From: Competibacter sp963695105
GTDB taxonomy: Bacteria; Pseudomonadota; Gammaproteobacteria; Competibacterales; Competibacteraceae
Reading direction: 5' to 3'
Assembly (NCBI GenBank): GCA_963695105.1
Contig: CAVOGC010000018.1
Location: forward strand, 1 to 36,226
DNA: 36,226 nt
The notes beneath the pieces are model-generated. The model was not told the DNA's origin and did no database searches. It saw only the letters and a program-made list of their open reading frames with translations. Made by a program: the position numbers and the translations under genes. Shown here piece by piece: positions 17,179-26,504 of this stretch. Numbering within the stretch: position 1 is the first letter of the stretch; every line of letters starts with the position of its first letter.

Positions 17179-17215
17179 GGTTTTCCATCGATCTTTTGTT
17201 GCATAGGACGCTTTC

Positions 17216-19297
<2,082 letters not shown>

Positions 19298-19323
19298 AAT
19301 TGGCAGCCGCCGGCCATGGTTCC

Positions 19324-19353
19324 TTGCCTTGGCGCGGTTGCTTCGAGTATATT
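19324..19353 (+). promoter_or_regulatory. Promoter for tRNA-Ser and SRP RNA
   Basis: TTGCCT (19324-19329) and TATATT (19348-19353) are separated by 18 bases, which predicts a start near 19360, about 28 bases before the tRNA. No other promoter fits before the SRP RNA, so it probably drives both RNAs. Confidence 0.5.
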
Positions 19354-19387
19354 TTCTGACCTTGCCGTGGAAACGCGGCAAAGCTTT

Positions 19388-19477
19388 GGAGAGGTGGCCG
19401 AGCGGTCGAAGGCGCAGCACTGGAAATGCTGTTTAGGGGTAACTCTAACGAGGGTTCGAATCCCTCTCTCTCCGCCA
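19388..19477 (+). tRNA. tRNA-Ser (GGA)
   Basis: This 90-base class II tRNA has acceptor stem GGAGAGG with TCTCTCC, anticodon loop CTGGAAA with anticodon GGA (reads UCC and UCU), a long variable arm (TTTAGGGGTAACTCTAACG), T-arm GAGGG-TTCGAAT-CCCTC and an encoded GCCA end. Confidence 0.96.
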
Positions 19478-19506
19478 GATCGACCAACTCCCAATCTGGT
19501 TGCAAT

Positions 19507-19622
19507 GGTGGCCCGTATCGGTCCCTCCGCGACGACAAGCTGTGAACCCCGTCAGGCCCGGAAGGGAGCAGCGGCAGCAGTGGCCTCGGGCGCCGGGGTG
19601 TGGCTGATAGGGGCCGCCACCC
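19507..19622 (+). ncRNA. ffs: Signal recognition particle 4.5S RNA (small bacterial type)
   Basis: The universally conserved SRP domain IV is present: GTCAGGCCCGGAAGGGAGCA (from 19550) with the GGAA tetraloop and the asymmetric AGCAG side of the internal loop that binds Ffh. The ends pair (GGTGGCCC at 19507-19514 with the GGGGCCGCCACC region at 19610-19621). The length of about 116 matches the E. coli 4.5S RNA. Its position just before dnaX is common in proteobacteria. It starts 29 bases after tRNA-Ser with no promoter between. Confidence 0.93.
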
Positions 19623-19643
19623 TTCTTCAGGATGTGTAGTCAG

Positions 19644-19675
19644 GGATGACGGTTTACGAGATCGTCGCCTTTTTT
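19644..19675 (+). terminator. Terminator after the SRP RNA
   Basis: GGATGACG (19644-19651) pairs with CGTCGCC (19663-19669), with one bulged A, and runs into six T (19670-19675). It lies about 22 bases past the SRP RNA and just before the dnaX ribosome-binding site. Confidence 0.55.
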
Positions 19676-19693
19676 CGCCATTAAAGGAACCTC

Positions 19694-21277
19694 ATGAACT
19701 ATCAGGTTCTGGCCCGCAAATGGCGCCCCCGCACCTTCCACGAATTGATCGGCCAGGAGCATGTGGTCCGTGCGTTGACCAACGCGCTTGACCGGCAACG
19801 GCTGCACCACGCTTTTCTGTTCACCGGCACGCGTGGGGTGGGCAAAACCACCATCGCCCGGATTTTCGCCAAGTCGCTGAACTGCGAAGTGGGCGTGTCC
19901 TCCACGCCCTGCGGTCAGTGCGCCGCCTGCCGGGAAATCGATGCCGGCCGCTTCGTGGACCTGATCGAGGTCGATGCCGCCTCGCGCACCAAGGTTGAGG
20001 ATACCCGCGAACTGCTGGAGAACGTGCAGTACGCGCCTGGCCGGGGCCGCTTCAAGGTGTACCTGATCGATGAGGTCCACATGCTGTCCGCGCACAGCTT
20101 CAACGCGCTGTTGAAGACGTTGGAGGAGCCGCCACCACCCGTGAAATTCCTGCTGGCGACCACCGATCCACAGAAGCTGCCGGTCACGGTCCTGTCGCGC
20201 TGCCTCCAGTTCAACCTCAAACGGTTGCCGGCCAGCCAGATCGCCGGATACCTGGACCAGGTTTTGGAGTGTGAGGATATTCCGCGCGAGCCGGCGGCGC
20301 TGCAACTCATCGCCCGCGCCGGCGATGGCAGCATGCGCGATGCCCTGAGCCTGCTGGATCAGGCGATTGCTTTTGGCGGCGGCCGAGTGGAAGCCTCCGC
20401 CGTCGAGGCCATGCTCGGTAGTATCGATCGGCGGCGGGTGGTGAACCTGCTGCGGGCGCTGGCGGCCGGCGAGGCGCCCGCGGTGATGCGCCAAGTGGCC
20501 GAACTGGACGAACTTGCCCCGGACTATGCGATGGTGCTGGCCGAACTGCTGTCGCTGCTGCAGCGGGTGGCGTTGGCGCAGGCGGTGCCCGACGCCGTGC
20601 CGGAAGATGGTGTGGCCGATCCAGAGGACCTGCGGCGATTGGCGCGGACCCTGCCGCCGGAGGATGTGCAGTTGTTCTATCAAATAGCCTTGCTGGGCCG
20701 GCGCGATCTGCCGCTGATGCCCGAACCGCGCGGCGGCTTCGAAATGGTGCTGCTGCGGATGCTGTGCTTCCGGCCGGCGACTCGGGAAATCGCGGCGCCG
20801 GTTCCGCCCGAAGCCAGGTCTGCTCCAGTGCCGGCTGTTGTTGCGCCCGCTTCGCGGCCCGCGCCGCCAGCGAGCGGGGTTCCAACCCGGCCGACCTCGG
20901 AATGGGGTGCTCTGGTCGAGCAGCTCAAATTGACCGGCATCACCAAGCAGGTGGCGATGAATTGCGCCTTGATCGAGCGGCAGGGCAACGATTTTCGATT
21001 GGCGCTGGAACCCGGCCATGCCCAGTTGTTCAACAAATCGATTGAGGAGCGGTTGAAAGCAGCGCTGGAGCAACAACTTGGCGCACCGGTCGGCCTACGA
21101 TTTCAAGTGGGGGGCACGGTGGAGGAAACCCCAGCCCGCCAGCGATTCCAGCAACAGGCGGAACGACAGCAGGTCGCCGCCGAGCAGGTTATTCAGGACC
21201 CGCATGTGCGAGACATGCGGGAAACGTTCGGCGCGCAAATCGTGACGGTCCATCCACTGGATGAAACCGACGGCTGA
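19694..21277 (+). CDS. dnaX: DNA polymerase III subunits gamma/tau
   Basis: DnaX is the ATPase of the clamp loader. The 527 residues carry the Walker A motif GTRGVGKTT (45-53), zinc-finger cysteines (Cys64, 73, 76, 79), the Walker B-like YLIDEVHML, and the sensor region ATTDPQKLPVTVLSRC. After a Pro/Ala-rich linker (about 365-400) comes a tau C-terminal domain (LVEQLKLTGITKQVAMNCAL..., to the end), so a full tau is encoded. I see no A AAA AAG slippery site of the type that makes gamma in E. coli. The ATG has AAAGGA upstream. ybaB and recR follow. Confidence 0.95.
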   Translation: MNYQVLARKWRPRTFHELIGQEHVVRALTNALDRQRLHHAFLFTGTRGVGKTTIARIFAKSLNCEVGVSSTPCGQCAACREIDAGRFVDLIEVDAASRTKVEDTRELLENVQYAPGRGRFKVYLIDEVHMLSAHSFNALLKTLEEPPPPVKFLLATTDPQKLPVTVLSRCLQFNLKRLPASQIAGYLDQVLECEDIPREPAALQLIARAGDGSMRDALSLLDQAIAFGGGRVEASAVEAMLGSIDRRRVVNLLRALAAGEAPAVMRQVAELDELAPDYAMVLAELLSLLQRVALAQAVPDAVPEDGVADPEDLRRLARTLPPEDVQLFYQIALLGRRDLPLMPEPRGGFEMVLLRMLCFRPATREIAAPVPPEARSAPVPAVVAPASRPAPPASGVPTRPTSEWGALVEQLKLTGITKQVAMNCALIERQGNDFRLALEPGHAQLFNKSIEERLKAALEQQLGAPVGLRFQVGGTVEETPARQRFQQQAERQQVAAEQVIQDPHVRDMRETFGAQIVTVHPLDETDG

Positions 21278-21330
21278 CGATTTCCCATCGGCGGTCATGA
21301 TCCTATTGCGACTGATTAAGGAGAGAAACG

Positions 21331-21666
21331 ATGAAAGGCGGTTTGGGCAATTTGATGAAGCAAGCGCAAAAGATGCAGGAGAACCTGCAAAAGGCGCAGG
21401 CGGAAATCGCGGCGATGGAGATCGTCGGGGAATCCGGTGGAGGGCTGGTCAGCGTGGTGATCACCGGCCGCCACGAGGTTCGGCGGATTCGGATCGACGA
21501 CAGCCTGGTGGGCGACGACAAGGATATGCTGGAAGATTTGGTCGCCGCGGCGTTCAACGACGCCGTCCACAAGGTCGAGCGGACCATGCAGGAAAAAATG
21601 GGCGGTCTGACCGCCGGCATGGGTCTGCCGCCGGGCATGATGGGCGACTTGAAACTGCCGTTCTGA
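21331..21666 (+). CDS. ybaB: YbaB/EbfC nucleoid-associated protein
   Basis: This is a small DNA-binding protein of 111 residues (E. coli YbaB 109) that forms dimers with a tweezer shape. The family start MKGGLGNLMKQAQKMQENLQKAQ, the central VVITGRHEVRRIRIDDSL and the Gly/Met-rich C-terminus (GLTAGMGLPPGMMGD) are all present. GGAG lies upstream of the ATG. It sits between dnaX and recR, the usual order. Confidence 0.95.
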   Translation: MKGGLGNLMKQAQKMQENLQKAQAEIAAMEIVGESGGGLVSVVITGRHEVRRIRIDDSLVGDDKDMLEDLVAAAFNDAVHKVERTMQEKMGGLTAGMGLPPGMMGDLKLPF

Positions 21667-21674
21667 CCGTTTGC

Positions 21675-22271
21675 GTGGCCGCTTCACCGCTGCTGGCCCA
21701 GTTGATGGCGGCGCTGCGTTGCTTGCCGGGAGTGGGGCCGAAGTCGGCCCAGCGGATGGCGCTGCATTTACTGGAACGGGATCGCGATGGCGCTGGACGG
21801 CTGGTCGAGGCGCTGCGGGTGGCGCTGGACCGGATCGGCCGCTGCCGGCTGTGCCGCGATCTGAGTGAAACCGAGATTTGCGCCTTGTGCGCCCACCCGC
21901 GCCGCGACCGTGCGCTGTTGTGCGTGGTCGAGACCCCGGCCGACGTGCTGGCCGTGGAGCATTCCACCGGCTTTCAGGGCGTGTATTTCGTACTGATGGG
22001 CCATCTGTCGCCCTTGGACGGGATCGGTCCGGCGGAGTTGGGGCTGGAGGTTTTGGAAGCACGCCTGGATGCGGGCGAAGTGCGTGAGATGATTCTCGCC
22101 ACCAATCCGACCGTGGAAGGCGAGGCAACCGCCTACTACATCGCCGAACTGGCCCGCGAGCGCCGCATCCGCGCCACCCGCATCGCCCACGGGGTGCCGT
22201 TGGGAGGAGAATTGGAGTCCGTGGACGGCGGCACGCTGGCGCACGCCTTTGCCGGCCGCCGGGATTTATGA
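21675..22271 (+). CDS. recR: Recombination protein RecR
   Basis: RecR works with RecO and RecF to load RecA at gaps. The 198 residues show the helix-hairpin-helix LRCLPGVGPKSAQRMA (about 14-29), a Cys4 zinc finger (Cys57, 60, 69, 72), a TOPRIM domain (VVETPADVLAVE ... VLMGHLSPLDGIGP) and the C-terminal ATNPTVEGEATAYYIA and RIAHGVPLGGELE. The frame is open far upstream through ybaB, but alignment with the family sets the start at GTG 21675-21677 (VAASPLLAQLM), eight bases after the ybaB stop. Confidence 0.93.
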   Translation: MAASPLLAQLMAALRCLPGVGPKSAQRMALHLLERDRDGAGRLVEALRVALDRIGRCRLCRDLSETEICALCAHPRRDRALLCVVETPADVLAVEHSTGFQGVYFVLMGHLSPLDGIGPAELGLEVLEARLDAGEVREMILATNPTVEGEATAYYIAELARERRIRATRIAHGVPLGGELESVDGGTLAHAFAGRRDL

Positions 22272-22291
22272 GGTCGAACGGAGCAAGCGTC

Positions 22292-22636
22292 ATGAACGAC
22301 TGCATTTTTTGCAAGATCGCCGCCGGCGATATCCCCGCCGACATCCTGTACGATGACGGCGAGGTGCTGGCCTTTCGAGACATCAACCCCGAAGCCCCCG
22401 TGCATCTTCTGCTCATTCCCCGCCGGCATATCCCCACTCTGAACGACCTGAGCGAAGCGGATGCCGCGCTGGTCGGCCGGCTGTATCTGGTGGGCAAGCA
22501 CATGGTGGCCGAACTGGGCGTGGCCGAAAGCGGTTACCGCACGGTGATCAACTGCAACCGCGATGCCGGCCAGCTCGTCTTCCACGTCCACATGCATCTG
22601 TTGGCGGGCCGGGAGCTGGGTTGGCCACCGGGCTAG
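22292..22636 (+). CDS. HIT-family nucleotide hydrolase (HinT-like)
   Basis: This 114-residue purine-nucleoside phosphoramidase-type protein has the family start NDCIFCKIAAGDIPAD, the zinc-type Cys4 and Cys7, and the catalytic histidine triad HVHMH (98-102). An upstream ATG at 22268 overlaps the recR stop, but the ATG at 22292 has GGAG about eight bases before it and gives the standard N-terminus. Histidine-triad hydrolases of this group act on AMP-lysine and aminoacyl-adenylates. Confidence 0.92.
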   Translation: MNDCIFCKIAAGDIPADILYDDGEVLAFRDINPEAPVHLLLIPRRHIPTLNDLSEADAALVGRLYLVGKHMVAELGVAESGYRTVINCNRDAGQLVFHVHMHLLAGRELGWPPG

Positions 22637-23021
22637 GATTCTCCGCCAGCCCCCTCCAGCAGGAACGGTTTTTCCAGCGCCCGCTTCATCTCATCGAAAG
22701 CAGCGGCGCGCTGCCCGGCGAGGAGCACCATGCTCAGACTGGCCGGCTGTTGGCCGTTCGCGGTCGCCGGTGCCGGTGCTGCCGATAGCATTCAGGAATT
22801 CCGCGATGTCCCGCCGCTCGGCGTCGTTGTCGCTCAAGCTCAGCGTGCGGGTGCGCTCGTCCATGTCGATGTAAATTTCGCCGGCTGGTTCCGGTTCGTG
22901 GACCCGGCGCAACTGGATACTGTCGTGAGCGTTCCGCAACAGCTCGTGGACGAACACGTCCGGTATTCGGATACAGGCTCTGGGTCAGCAGCCGGATCAG
23001 ACTCTGATAACTGGCGCGCAT
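22633..23021 (-). pseudogene. Remnant of an Hsp90-family (HtpG-like) ATPase gene
   Basis: Read on the minus strand and switching frames, this segment gives MRASYQSLIRLLTQSLYPN, then PDVFVHELLRNAHDSIQLRR, IYIDMDERTRTLSLSDN, AEFLNAIGSTGTGDRE and, in a third stretch, AAFDEMKRALEKPFLLEG before a stop at 22633-22635. The first parts match the N-terminal ATP-binding domain of Hsp90/HtpG (helix with LxxELLRNAxDS, then LSxSDNGxGM and GTIxxSGT). The DNGxGM glycines are missing, at least two frame changes are needed, and the whole middle of the protein is gone. It is therefore a decayed fragment that overlaps the HIT gene's stop and lies divergent to rlmI. Two short open frames inside it are not likely to be genes. 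Confidence 0.6.
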
Positions 23022-23154
23022 CTTGGGCGTGAGGGGAACTCAGGGTTTGGAGTAAGCTATCGACCTTATTCTGACAGCTCGCGCGGTGGTGGGAATTCTC
23101 CTTGCCGCCGCGCGCTGATTTCACGAGTTCCGTTTCCAACAGCCAGAATTTCCA

Positions 23155-24372
23155 ATGCCCACAACTCCCGTTTCCCCCGCCGAATTTGCCCCGCTGCGCC
23201 TGCGCAAGGACGAAGATCGCCGCCTGCGCGCCGGTCATCTCTGGGTCTACAGTAACGAGATTGATGTCGAAGCCACCCCACTGCGCAATTTCGAACCTGG
23301 CCAGCCAGTGGCGATTCAGGTCAGCAACGGCAAGACGCTCGGCACTGGCTACATCAATCCGCACGCGCTACTGTGCGCCCGGCTGGTTAGCCGCGACTTG
23401 GAGCATCCCCTCAGCCCCTCGCTGCTGGTGCATCGCCTCAATGTGGCGCTGAGCTTGCGCGAGCGGCTGTACGAGCAGCCGTTCTACCGCTTGGTCTACG
23501 GCGAAGGCGACGGCTTGCCGGGGCTGGTCGTGGACCGCTACGGCGATTTGTGCGTGGCGCAACTGACCACCGCCGGCATGGAGCAACTCAAGGACGAGAT
23601 TCTCGCTGCCCTGCAAAAGGTGTTGAAACCGGCGGCGGTGCTGTGGCGTAACGACAGTCGGGTACGGGAATTGGAGGGACTGGAGCGGTACGTCGCCGTC
23701 GCCGCTGGCGAGGTTCCAGACACCGTGGTGGTCGAGGAAGACGGGCTGCGCTTCCAGATATCGCCACGCGCCGGGCAGAAAACCGGCTGGTTCCACGATC
23801 AGCGCGACAACCGGGCCCGACTGGATCGTTACGTTGCGGGTCGTCGAGTACTGGATGTGTTCAGCTACGTCGGCGCCTGGGGCGTGCGCGCGGCGGCGCG
23901 CGGCGCGCGGGAGGTGCTGTGCGTGGATTCGTCCTCAACGGCGCTGGAGCAAGCGATGGCCAACGCGACGTTGAACGAGGTCGGTGATCGGGTCAGAACC
24001 GAACAGGGCGATGCCTTCGAGGTGTTGAAGGCGTTGCGCGAGGCTCGCGAACGCTTCGATGTGGTGATCGTGGACCCACCGGCATTCATCAAGCGCCGCA
24101 AGGATTTCAAGGAAGGCGCGCTGGCTTATCGGCGGCTCAACGAAATGGCCATGCAGGTACTGGAACGCGATGGGCTGCTGGTGTCCTGTTCCTGCTCGCA
24201 GTTGCTCTCCCGCGATGTGCTGGTGCAAACCCTGTTGCAAGGGTCGCGGCACCTGGATCGCAATCTGTTGATTTTGGAGCAGGGCCGGCAGGGGCCGGAT
24301 CATCCGGTCCTGCCAGCGATTCCCGAGACCGACTATCTTAAGGCCATATTCGCGCGGGTATTACCGGCCTGA
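23155..24372 (+). CDS. rlmI: 23S rRNA (cytosine-1962-C5)-methyltransferase
   Basis: RlmI is a SAM-dependent RNA m5C methyltransferase. The 405 residues contain an N-terminal PUA domain (LRLRKDEDRRLRAGHLWVYSNEI), a linker domain with YGEGDGLPGLVVDRYGD, and a Rossmann methyltransferase with motif I VLDVFSYVGAWGVRAA, motif IV DPPAFIKRRKDF and the catalytic-type Cys in LVSCSCSQLLS. The start ATG lacks a strong ribosome-binding site, but the N-terminus aligns with the family. The gene is divergent to the Hsp90 remnant. Confidence 0.93.
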   Translation: MPTTPVSPAEFAPLRLRKDEDRRLRAGHLWVYSNEIDVEATPLRNFEPGQPVAIQVSNGKTLGTGYINPHALLCARLVSRDLEHPLSPSLLVHRLNVALSLRERLYEQPFYRLVYGEGDGLPGLVVDRYGDLCVAQLTTAGMEQLKDEILAALQKVLKPAAVLWRNDSRVRELEGLERYVAVAAGEVPDTVVVEEDGLRFQISPRAGQKTGWFHDQRDNRARLDRYVAGRRVLDVFSYVGAWGVRAAARGAREVLCVDSSSTALEQAMANATLNEVGDRVRTEQGDAFEVLKALREARERFDVVIVDPPAFIKRRKDFKEGALAYRRLNEMAMQVLERDGLLVSCSCSQLLSRDVLVQTLLQGSRHLDRNLLILEQGRQGPDHPVLPAIPETDYLKAIFARVLPA

Positions 24373-24414
24373 GAGGCGTGATCGATCCCGTTTAAAAATC
24401 AAAGGGCTTGGACG

Positions 24415-24753
24415 ATGAACGAGCAGGATTTTCACCGCTTGGCGCGGGTGATGGAAGAAATCCGCGACAATCAAAAGCTGCAACTGGAATGTCAGGCCGA
24501 GGCGCTGGCATTGCAGCGCGAGCAGTTCGCGCTGGTTCAGAAGCAAACCGAACGCGCGGAACGCCTACAGGACCGCGCCGAGCAAATTCAGGCCAAGAGC
24601 GCGCAACTGGTCGCCGGCGCCCGCAAGAGGATGGTGGTCGTCCTGCCTATTTCTCATCCTGCTAATCGCTTACCTGACTTGGCTCATCTTTCGTTGAGCG
24701 TGCGGCGTCCTTGCATCATTTCATCAACACGCTTGCGGGTTTCGCATCCCTGA
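24415..24753 (+). CDS. Coiled-coil protein with frameshifted C-terminal membrane anchor
   Basis: Residues 1 to about 75 form a long charged helix with repeated Gln/Glu/Ala heptads (EEIRDNQKLQLECQAEALALQREQ...), probably a coiled coil. As read, the last 40 codons look like noise and end at 24753. Dropping one C from the CC at 24646-24647 instead gives RKRMVVVLLFLILLIAYLTWLIFR and a stop at 24695-24697: a basic stop-transfer patch followed by a membrane helix. The intact product would be a tail-anchored protein of about 93 residues. I do not recognise a family. It lies between rlmI and lgt on the same strand. Confidence 0.6.
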   Translation: MNEQDFHRLARVMEEIRDNQKLQLECQAEALALQREQFALVQKQTERAERLQDRAEQIQAKSAQLVAGARKRMVVVLPISHPANRLPDLAHLSLSVRRPCIISSTRLRVSHP

Positions 24754-24816
24754 AGATTGAGCGGTTATCGGCGACCGATAGCCGGCTGGTTCTCGAACAC
24801 CCTCACGGAGTTTTTC

Positions 24817-25614
24817 ATGCTCGTACATCCTGATTTCGATCCGGTGGCGTTCAGTCTGGGGCCGCTGCATGTGCGCTGGTACGGTCTCATGTATCTGCTG
24901 GGCTTCCTTGTCGGCTGGGCGCTGGGCCGCTACCGCGCCCGGAAACCCGGCTCCGGCTGGACCACCGCGCAGGTGGACGATCTGGTGTTCTACATCGCCC
25001 TGGGGGTTATTCTCGGCGGCCGGATCGGCTACATCCTGTTCTATGGCTTCAACTCCTTCCTCAGCAACCCGTTGGTGTTGTTCCGGGTCTGGGAGGGCGG
25101 CATGTCGTTTCACGGCGGTTTTCTCGGCGTGCTGCTGGCGATGGTACTGTTCGCCCGCAAATACCAGCACCGGTTCTGGGCGGCCATGGATTTCGTCGCG
25201 CCACTGATCGCGCCGGGCATCCTGTTCGGACGGATCGGCAATTTCATCAACGGGGAATTGTGGGGCCGGGTCACCGACCTGCCGTGGGGGATCGTGTTCC
25301 GCCAGACCGGCGACAACCTGCCGCGTCATCCGTCGCAGTTATACGAGGCGGCGCTGGAGGGGCTGGCGCTATTCGCCATCGTCTGGCTGTTTTCGGCCAA
25401 GCCGCGCCCGACCATGGCGGTGTCGGGCGTGTTCGCGCTGAGCTACGGCATGTTTCGCTTTCTGGTGGAGTTCGTCCGCCAGCCGGACGCGCAACTTGGT
25501 TACCTGGCTTTCGGCTGGTTGACCATGGGTCAGGTGCTGTCGCTGCCGCTGATCGTGGTGGGTGTGGTTCTGCTGACGCTGGCCTATGGTCGGCCGGCCG
25601 ACCGGGCGGCGTGA
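24817..25614 (+). CDS. lgt: Prolipoprotein diacylglyceryl transferase
   Basis: Lgt transfers diacylglycerol from phosphatidylglycerol to the lipobox cysteine of prolipoproteins at the inner membrane. The 265 residues have seven predicted helices. Visible family residues are the HGGFLG motif with essential His99 and the Lgt signature GRIGNFINGELWG with Arg139. The frame opens at 24757, but the ATG at 24817 has ACGGAG upstream and gives the normal N-terminus. The usual partner thyA is not downstream; the next gene is convergent. Confidence 0.95.
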   Translation: MLVHPDFDPVAFSLGPLHVRWYGLMYLLGFLVGWALGRYRARKPGSGWTTAQVDDLVFYIALGVILGGRIGYILFYGFNSFLSNPLVLFRVWEGGMSFHGGFLGVLLAMVLFARKYQHRFWAAMDFVAPLIAPGILFGRIGNFINGELWGRVTDLPWGIVFRQTGDNLPRHPSQLYEAALEGLALFAIVWLFSAKPRPTMAVSGVFALSYGMFRFLVEFVRQPDAQLGYLAFGWLTMGQVLSLPLIVVGVVLLTLAYGRPADRAA

Positions 25615-25626
25615 GGCGCGCTTTGC

Positions 25627-25653
25627 GCCGCCGCTCCACTGGAGAGCGGCGGC
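25627..25653. terminator. Hairpin between convergent lgt and exported-protein genes
   Basis: GCCGCCGCT (25627-25635) pairs perfectly with AGCGGCGGC (25645-25653). It occupies most of the 44-base gap between two convergent genes and may stop transcription from both sides, although no U-tract is present on either strand. Confidence 0.45.
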
Positions 25654-25658
25654 CGCGC

Positions 25659-26408
25659 TTATTCGGGATAACGGTAGGTGATGGTCACATTCTGCGGGCC
25701 ACGGTCGGCGCCCAGCAGGTTGGAAGCACCCTGGTAAGACAGCAGCCGGCGGCTGGCGCGGTCGTAGCGCGCTTCCAGCGTCGGCGCGAACAGCCGCAGG
25801 AACCAACTGTCGGCCTCGATGTTGAAAGTCACGGTTCCGGGGTCGCTGGACATGTCCAGCCGACGGATGCGGAAGGTGTAATCGCGGCCTTCCATGGGCA
25901 CCAGAAACTGAACCTGCTTGATGGCGTCGCCTTCGGCCAGTTCGTCCAGGTGGTCGCGCAGAAAAACGTGCAGGCCCTGTCCGGTGACCATATCGTCTTC
26001 CAATCGCACCATGTTCTGCTGGACCGGCGCGTTTTGATCGGCGCGGCCGTAGACCTTGACCCAACGGCCATCCACGAAAGTGCCATCCTGCCGGCCGAAA
26101 CGGCGATCCTCGAAAGCGTAGTTCGGGACGTAGGGGTGGTTGGCCGTGAAGTTGGATGTTAGCACCGCGATTTCCTTGCCGGCGGCGTCCAAGTAGCGGG
26201 TCTCGTTACGCTGGGGGCGGCCGTTTTCGTAAGTCATGCGGTGCTCTTCGATGTAAGCGATCTCGCCCCGCGCGTCGCGGGCGATGCCTTTGAACACCTC
26301 CTCCTGCTGGCCGCCAGACGTAGCCCAGGCGGGCAGGGCTGCATCGGCGAGCAGCAGCACGCCGAAGGTGGCGGCGTTCAGATACTTGCTCTTTTTGGGA
26401 AACGGCAT
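25659..26408 (-). CDS. Exported protein of unknown function
   Basis: The 249-residue protein starts with a signal peptide (KKSKYLNAATFGVLLLADA..., likely cleavage after AWA at residue 29). The mature part looks like a single beta-rich domain, with repeated short strands such as ARGEIAYIEEHRMTYENG, TFRIRRLDMSSDPGT and NVTITYRYPE. I do not recognise catalytic motifs or metal-binding patterns. It is a single gene convergent to lgt, and the photolyase gene lies 96 bases upstream on the same strand. Confidence 0.8.
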   Translation of the reverse strand: MPFPKKSKYLNAATFGVLLLADAALPAWATSGGQQEEVFKGIARDARGEIAYIEEHRMTYENGRPQRNETRYLDAAGKEIAVLTSNFTANHPYVPNYAFEDRRFGRQDGTFVDGRWVKVYGRADQNAPVQQNMVRLEDDMVTGQGLHVFLRDHLDELAEGDAIKQVQFLVPMEGRDYTFRIRRLDMSSDPGTVTFNIEADSWFLRLFAPTLEARYDRASRRLLSYQGASNLLGADRGPQNVTITYRYPE

Positions 26409-26504
26409 GTTCGGCGTCCTCCGTCATCCTGGTTGGGAGTTGATACCGGCAACTGACCCGAAGCAGTCCATTAGGTTCAAGATCGCTGGTCGAAAACCGG
26501 GCGC

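Noticed and set aside
19694..21277. Programmed frameshift in dnaX producing gamma
   Set aside because: No A AAA AAG slippery heptamer followed by a hairpin is visible; only full-length tau can be supported.
22691..22957. A small intact gene of 88 codons on the minus strand
   Set aside because: Its residues match only part of an Hsp90 domain, neighbouring parts continue in other frames, and the C-terminus is out of frame; it is better read as a pseudogene piece.
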